NCBI GenBank assembly: GCA_002431635.1
Contig: DJGH01000051.1
Span: 17,465 to 26,245 of the forward strand
DNA from: Petrotoga sp. UBA5851
GTDB taxonomy: Bacteria > Thermotogota > Thermotogae > Petrotogales > Petrotogaceae
Direction of reading: 5' to 3'
DNA length: 8,781 nucleotides
Shown piece by piece: positions 6,041-8,781 of the stretch. Numbering within the stretch: position 1 is the stretch's first letter; each line of letters begins with the position of its first letter. Both the position numbers and the translations under genes were made by a program. A model generated the notes under the pieces. That model saw nothing but the letters and a program-made list of their open reading frames with translations, had not been told where the DNA came from and made no database searches.

Positions 6041-7277
6041 AAAGCTTATCTACAAGCATTTCAAAAACTATATACTTTTCGTTAGATATCTCGTCTATTT
6101 TATCAGAGCTGAGCCCTCTGAAGTCTTTTCCAAACATGTCATATATATTTGAGCTGATCTGAAGGGCATCAAGTTTTGATACAAAATTTTCACCATCGTG
6201 CAGAAAAGCAAGTTGTACAGGTGCCCCAAAGTTTCCATCTGGGGTAAAATCTCCTCCGGAGGAAATGCCTACAAATATTCCTGGTTCACCTTTCAGAATT
6301 TCTTTTAGTGTTTTTTCGCCTTCTTTTACTTCAAAACCCGTGAAGGACAGCGATGGAACTCCATCGTACTCTGCTGATGCACTCGCCGTATACGGTAGTG
6401 AATACCTTTGAGAAATCTTTTTATCAGTATACGGTGATCTTACAACACCTTTTTCAATCAAAGGGAATCTGTAATTTTCATTTAACCCTCCTTCTGCATC
6501 AAAAAAAGCAAAGTCAGGTATGCTGTTAAAAGGATCGTTGGACTGAAAAAGCGTAAACTCTTCTGAAAAAAGTTTTTCTCCTATCTTATTGCTGAAAATA
6601 GAACCTCCGCTTCCATACATTCTTCCGTTCAGATCAGTGATAAACTTCATCATGACAAGCATGTCATAGCTCGAAAAAATAACCGGAAGTTTTTTCCCAT
6701 ACTTTACTTCTCCCAATCTTGAATAAGCACCGCATATCTTTTCTGTATATCTTTTTAACTGTTCAAGCGAGAAATCTCTTCCCTGATAGATAACTCCGCC
6801 ATCCATTATGTTGGCAGTGGTTTTATCTTTGAAAACTATGTCAAAATTTATAAACCTGTCGGAAAAATAAAGATCCAGTCCATTTTCATTGTTAAGCGAT
6901 ATCTGTCTGTCGGTAACGTTTATCTTGTTAAAGAAAATCAGATTTTCATATTTTTGCCTGCAGAAATCAAGATACTCTTCTATCTTGATAAGAAGCTGTT
7001 TTTCATCAGGAATATTTCCTGTAACAGAGATTTTTTTCTGTACCTTTGAGTCTTTTGAATATTCATAAGGTATCTGATTTTTAAGGTTCTCAACGGCCTT
7101 TGATGTAAGCTTACCGCTGTCACATTTTCCTATCTGCCCTGCAACTCCTATAAATCCATCGGAATATACTCTTACTCCAGTTTTTTCGATATCTTTTTTC
7201 CTTATTGAATCAACTTTGCTTTGACTTACGCTGAAGCTTACCTGATTGATTTTTGAATTAAAAATTTCTTTAAGCAT
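6039..7277 (-). CDS. tldE: TldE/PmbA-family subunit of the TldD-TldE metalloprotease
   Basis: Non-catalytic partner of TldD. In E. coli the TldD/TldE heterodimer degrades unfolded peptides, matures microcin B17 and affects stability of the CcdA antitoxin; a housekeeping role in this organism is inferred. The 412 residues have the two-domain PmbA/TldE layout: an N-terminal half with early VRVYSDGFIGVAG (35-47), and a C-terminal beta-rich half with YGSGGSIFSNKIGEKL (221-236) and the glycine-rich GDFTPDGNFGAP (342-353), comparable to the TGDFSRGAAGF region of E. coli TldE. There is no HExxxH motif and no metal-binding Cys near the end, which separates it from TldD. The ATG at 7275-7277 follows an SD GGGGG (7284-7288) that abuts the tldD stop codon, 11 nt after tldD ends. 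It is divergent from E. coli TldE, so the family is sure but not the substrate. Confidence 0.9.
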   Translation of the reverse strand: MLKEIFNSKINQVSFSVSQSKVDSIRKKDIEKTGVRVYSDGFIGVAGQIGKCDSGKLTSKAVENLKNQIPYEYSKDSKVQKKISVTGNIPDEKQLLIKIEEYLDFCRQKYENLIFFNKINVTDRQISLNNENGLDLYFSDRFINFDIVFKDKTTANIMDGGVIYQGRDFSLEQLKRYTEKICGAYSRLGEVKYGKKLPVIFSSYDMLVMMKFITDLNGRMYGSGGSIFSNKIGEKLFSEEFTLFQSNDPFNSIPDFAFFDAEGGLNENYRFPLIEKGVVRSPYTDKKISQRYSLPYTASASAEYDGVPSLSFTGFEVKEGEKTLKEILKGEPGIFVGISSGGDFTPDGNFGAPVQLAFLHDGENFVSKLDALQISSNIYDMFGKDFRGLSSDKIDEISNEKYIVFEMLVDKL

Positions 7278-7288
7278 TTTTATCCCCC

Positions 7289-8626
7289 TTATCTGGCATT
7301 TATGGTCCGGACTCTTACATACGGTCCGCCGAATCCTACGGAAAGCGGATACTGTTCCATTTTTCCGCAGCCGCCCATAATGAAAGAAAGAATCTCCAGT
7401 TTATCTGAAAGACCATCGATCTCATTGAGTGTTGAAAAAACATTGCCTGTAATTACTGAAATACTTACAGGTTCAGTTATCTTTCCGTTTCGTATCCTAT
7501 AAGCACGTCTGGGCGCAATTGTAAAATCGGACATACCGGAACCGTGATTTATGGTTTCTATAAGAATACCGTCTGATACTTCTGAGATAAGCTGTTCTTT
7601 AGTCTTATTGCCAGGAAGAATATATGTACTGGTCATTCTGACGATAGGTTCATATTCAAAATCTTTGGCTCTTGCATTTCCGGTAAGCTTCTCATCTAAA
7701 GCTGCCGCTGTGTAAGCACTGTGAAGACGGCCGGCAAGTGTTCCGTTTTTTATAAGATATGTTTCACATGCCCTAGTCCCTTCATCATCATACTGCACGT
7801 ACCCTGAACCGGGGATTTTTCCGCTGTCAACTATTGAAAGGATATCGCTTCCCACTTTTTTTCCTATGGCCCATTCCTTCTTCATGTTTTCATCGCCAAG
7901 CATAAAATCTGATTCGCTCTTGTGTCCAAAACTTTCATGAGCAAAAACCCCTGCTGCCTGCGGGGAAAGTATGGCAGTGTAGGCACCCGGCTCAAGCTGA
8001 ACATAGTTTTCAAGGTAGAAAAGACATTTATCAAGATACTCTTTGAGTTCTTTTTCGTGTCCTGTAAGTTTTTCAAAAACTGTATCCGTCCTTTCAAAAC
8101 TCTCCGAAACACGCTTTTCTCCTTTTACCATGCTAAATCCAAGACTAAATCCTGCTTTCTGAAAATCAAACTCTATATCGGCTCCTTTGCTTGATATAAA
8201 GTGCTTTTTAACGTTTGTATCAATATAACTTGTTTTATAGGTTTTTATCTCTTTTATACCCTCAAGATACGAAAAAAAAGATGTCAAGAGACTCTTCTTC
8301 TCTGAAATGCTTTTTTTCCTGATGCTCACGTCTTCAAAAGTCATATATCTGCCTTTATTAACTTCAAAAAGTTGTACAACGGGATCTTCATCAATATTGC
8401 TGCAAGGAACTGCCATATCGGAAAGCTTGTCAATCTCGCTCTGAATACAGTCCATGTCGGTAACAGAAGAATAGTACCATTTTTTCCCGTCAAATACTCT
8501 TATGAAAGCAGCTATATAGTTTTTTTCCTTAAGTTCATCAAGTTTTCCCTGAGTAAAAATAATCTTGGTTTCATAAAAATCCTCTATCCTTATGTCTGTG
8601 TACAGTCCTTTATGAAAGTTGTACAT
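7289..8626 (-). CDS. tldD: TldD-family zinc metalloprotease, catalytic subunit
   Basis: Catalytic half of the TldD/TldE peptide protease (family U62), acting in the cytoplasm. The 445 residues are slightly shorter than E. coli TldD (about 480). The zinc motif HExxxH is H230-E231-S-F-G-H235, within AHESFGHKSESDFMLG. The third ligand expected from the E. coli structure is a Cys near the C-terminus, and C420 in MGGCGKMEQYPLSVGFGG fits. Other family blocks are YVQYDDEGT (276-284), with the Asp-Glu-Gly after a GSG, and NGTLAGRLHSAYTAA (294-308), then NARA (317-320). The SGMSDFTIAPRRAYRIRNG stretch (363-381) corresponds to the conserved TldD C-terminal sheet. The ATG at 8624-8626 has SD AGGAGG (8633-8638) with 6-nt spacing. 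It opens the operon followed by tldE. Confidence 0.95.
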   Translation of the reverse strand: MYNFHKGLYTDIRIEDFYETKIIFTQGKLDELKEKNYIAAFIRVFDGKKWYYSSVTDMDCIQSEIDKLSDMAVPCSNIDEDPVVQLFEVNKGRYMTFEDVSIRKKSISEKKSLLTSFFSYLEGIKEIKTYKTSYIDTNVKKHFISSKGADIEFDFQKAGFSLGFSMVKGEKRVSESFERTDTVFEKLTGHEKELKEYLDKCLFYLENYVQLEPGAYTAILSPQAAGVFAHESFGHKSESDFMLGDENMKKEWAIGKKVGSDILSIVDSGKIPGSGYVQYDDEGTRACETYLIKNGTLAGRLHSAYTAAALDEKLTGNARAKDFEYEPIVRMTSTYILPGNKTKEQLISEVSDGILIETINHGSGMSDFTIAPRRAYRIRNGKITEPVSISVITGNVFSTLNEIDGLSDKLEILSFIMGGCGKMEQYPLSVGFGGPYVRVRTINAR

Positions 8627-8657
8627 TTTCCCCCTCCTTTTTCTATCCTTAACAATT

Positions 8658-8686
8658 ATTATACCAAAAATTTAAGAAACGGGGAA
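8658..8686 (-). promoter_or_regulatory. Probable promoter of tldD-tldE-pncA
   Basis: Minus strand: a perfect TATAAT (8658-8663) is preceded by TGG (8664-8666), an extended -10. At 17-nt spacing the -35 position reads TTCCCC (8681-8686), a poor match. That position lies inside the stem of the upstream terminator. The expected start near 8651 gives a leader of about 25 nt to the tldD ATG. Confidence 0.6.
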
Positions 8687-8703
8687 ATTATCCCCGTTTC
8701 TTA
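8673..8703 (-). terminator. Terminator of the gene entering from the right edge
   Basis: A perfect 13-bp stem (arms 8673-8685 and 8691-8703) has a 5-nt AT loop. On the minus strand it is followed by AATTTTTGG, a short U-run. It starts one base after the TAG that ends the partial minus-strand frame. It separates that gene from the tldD operon. Confidence 0.8.
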
Positions 8704-8704
8704 T

Positions 8705-8781
8705 CTACTTTACAATCTCTATTCTTCCTTCTAAAATCGGAGCTACTTCACGCACTTTCATCAGATACAGCTTCAGCACAT
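8705..8781 (-). CDS. C-terminal end of an unidentified gene (partial)
   Basis: A minus-strand frame open to the window edge encodes the last 24 residues, ending KVREVAPILEGRIEIVK, then TAG at 8705-8707. The other two minus-strand frames carry stops in this stretch. The terminator directly after it (8673-8703) supports it as the true end of a gene. The fragment is too short for me to name the family. Confidence 0.55.
   Translation of the reverse strand, partial: VLKLYLMKVREVAPILEGRIEIVK

Noticed and set aside
8372..8734. Open frame of 120 codons on the plus strand over the tldD start and promoter
   Set aside because: It runs through the tldD N-terminal coding region, its promoter and a terminator hairpin, with no recognisable motif.

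Overview
This 8.8 kb window looks like chromosomal core sequence from a low-GC Gram-positive bacterium, most likely a member of the Clostridia. The clues are AT-rich DNA, strong Shine-Dalgarno (SD) sites, extended -10 promoters of the TGGTATAAT type, a Bacillus-type valS-folC gene pair and a CIRCE-like heat-shock operator. The genus cannot be fixed from the sequence alone. I see no mobile element, CRISPR array, tRNA or rRNA.

Left part, plus strand (1-4716). A terminator from an unseen upstream gene (22-55) is followed by a promoter (69-98) and a tight three-gene operon: valS (valyl-tRNA synthetase), folC (folylpolyglutamate/dihydrofolate synthase) and ruvA (Holliday-junction binding subunit). 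The intergenic gaps are only 1-2 nt. The operon ends at a perfect 16-bp hairpin (4682-4716) that also serves the convergent gene. ruvB and ruvC are not next to ruvA.

Middle part, minus strand (4715-5270). A single-gene small heat-shock protein unit (hsp20) has a consensus-like sigma-A promoter. Its -35 box lies inside a 16-of-18 match to the CIRCE operator (5244-5270), which predicts repression by HrcA. The AT-rich stretch upstream (5271-5388) has no gene but holds several inverted repeats.

Right part, minus strand (5389-8703). A probable three-gene operon, tldD-tldE-pncA, encodes the two subunits of a TldD/TldE (PmbA) metalloprotease and a nicotinamidase. The zinc-site motif is intact in TldD and absent from TldE. 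The SD sites of tldE and pncA abut or overlap the preceding stop codon. The pncA start is unclear: the good SD points to an AUA codon, while the first conventional start is a TTG 15 nt further in. A terminator hairpin (8673-8703) ends a gene that enters from the right edge, of which only the last 24 codons are visible, and the tldD promoter overlaps that hairpin.

Overall the window covers translation, folate metabolism, recombination, proteostasis (an sHsp beside a peptide protease) and NAD salvage. No clearly new multi-gene system is visible. The most notable points are the CIRCE-controlled hsp20, the odd pncA start, the isolated ruvA and the tldDE-pncA linkage.
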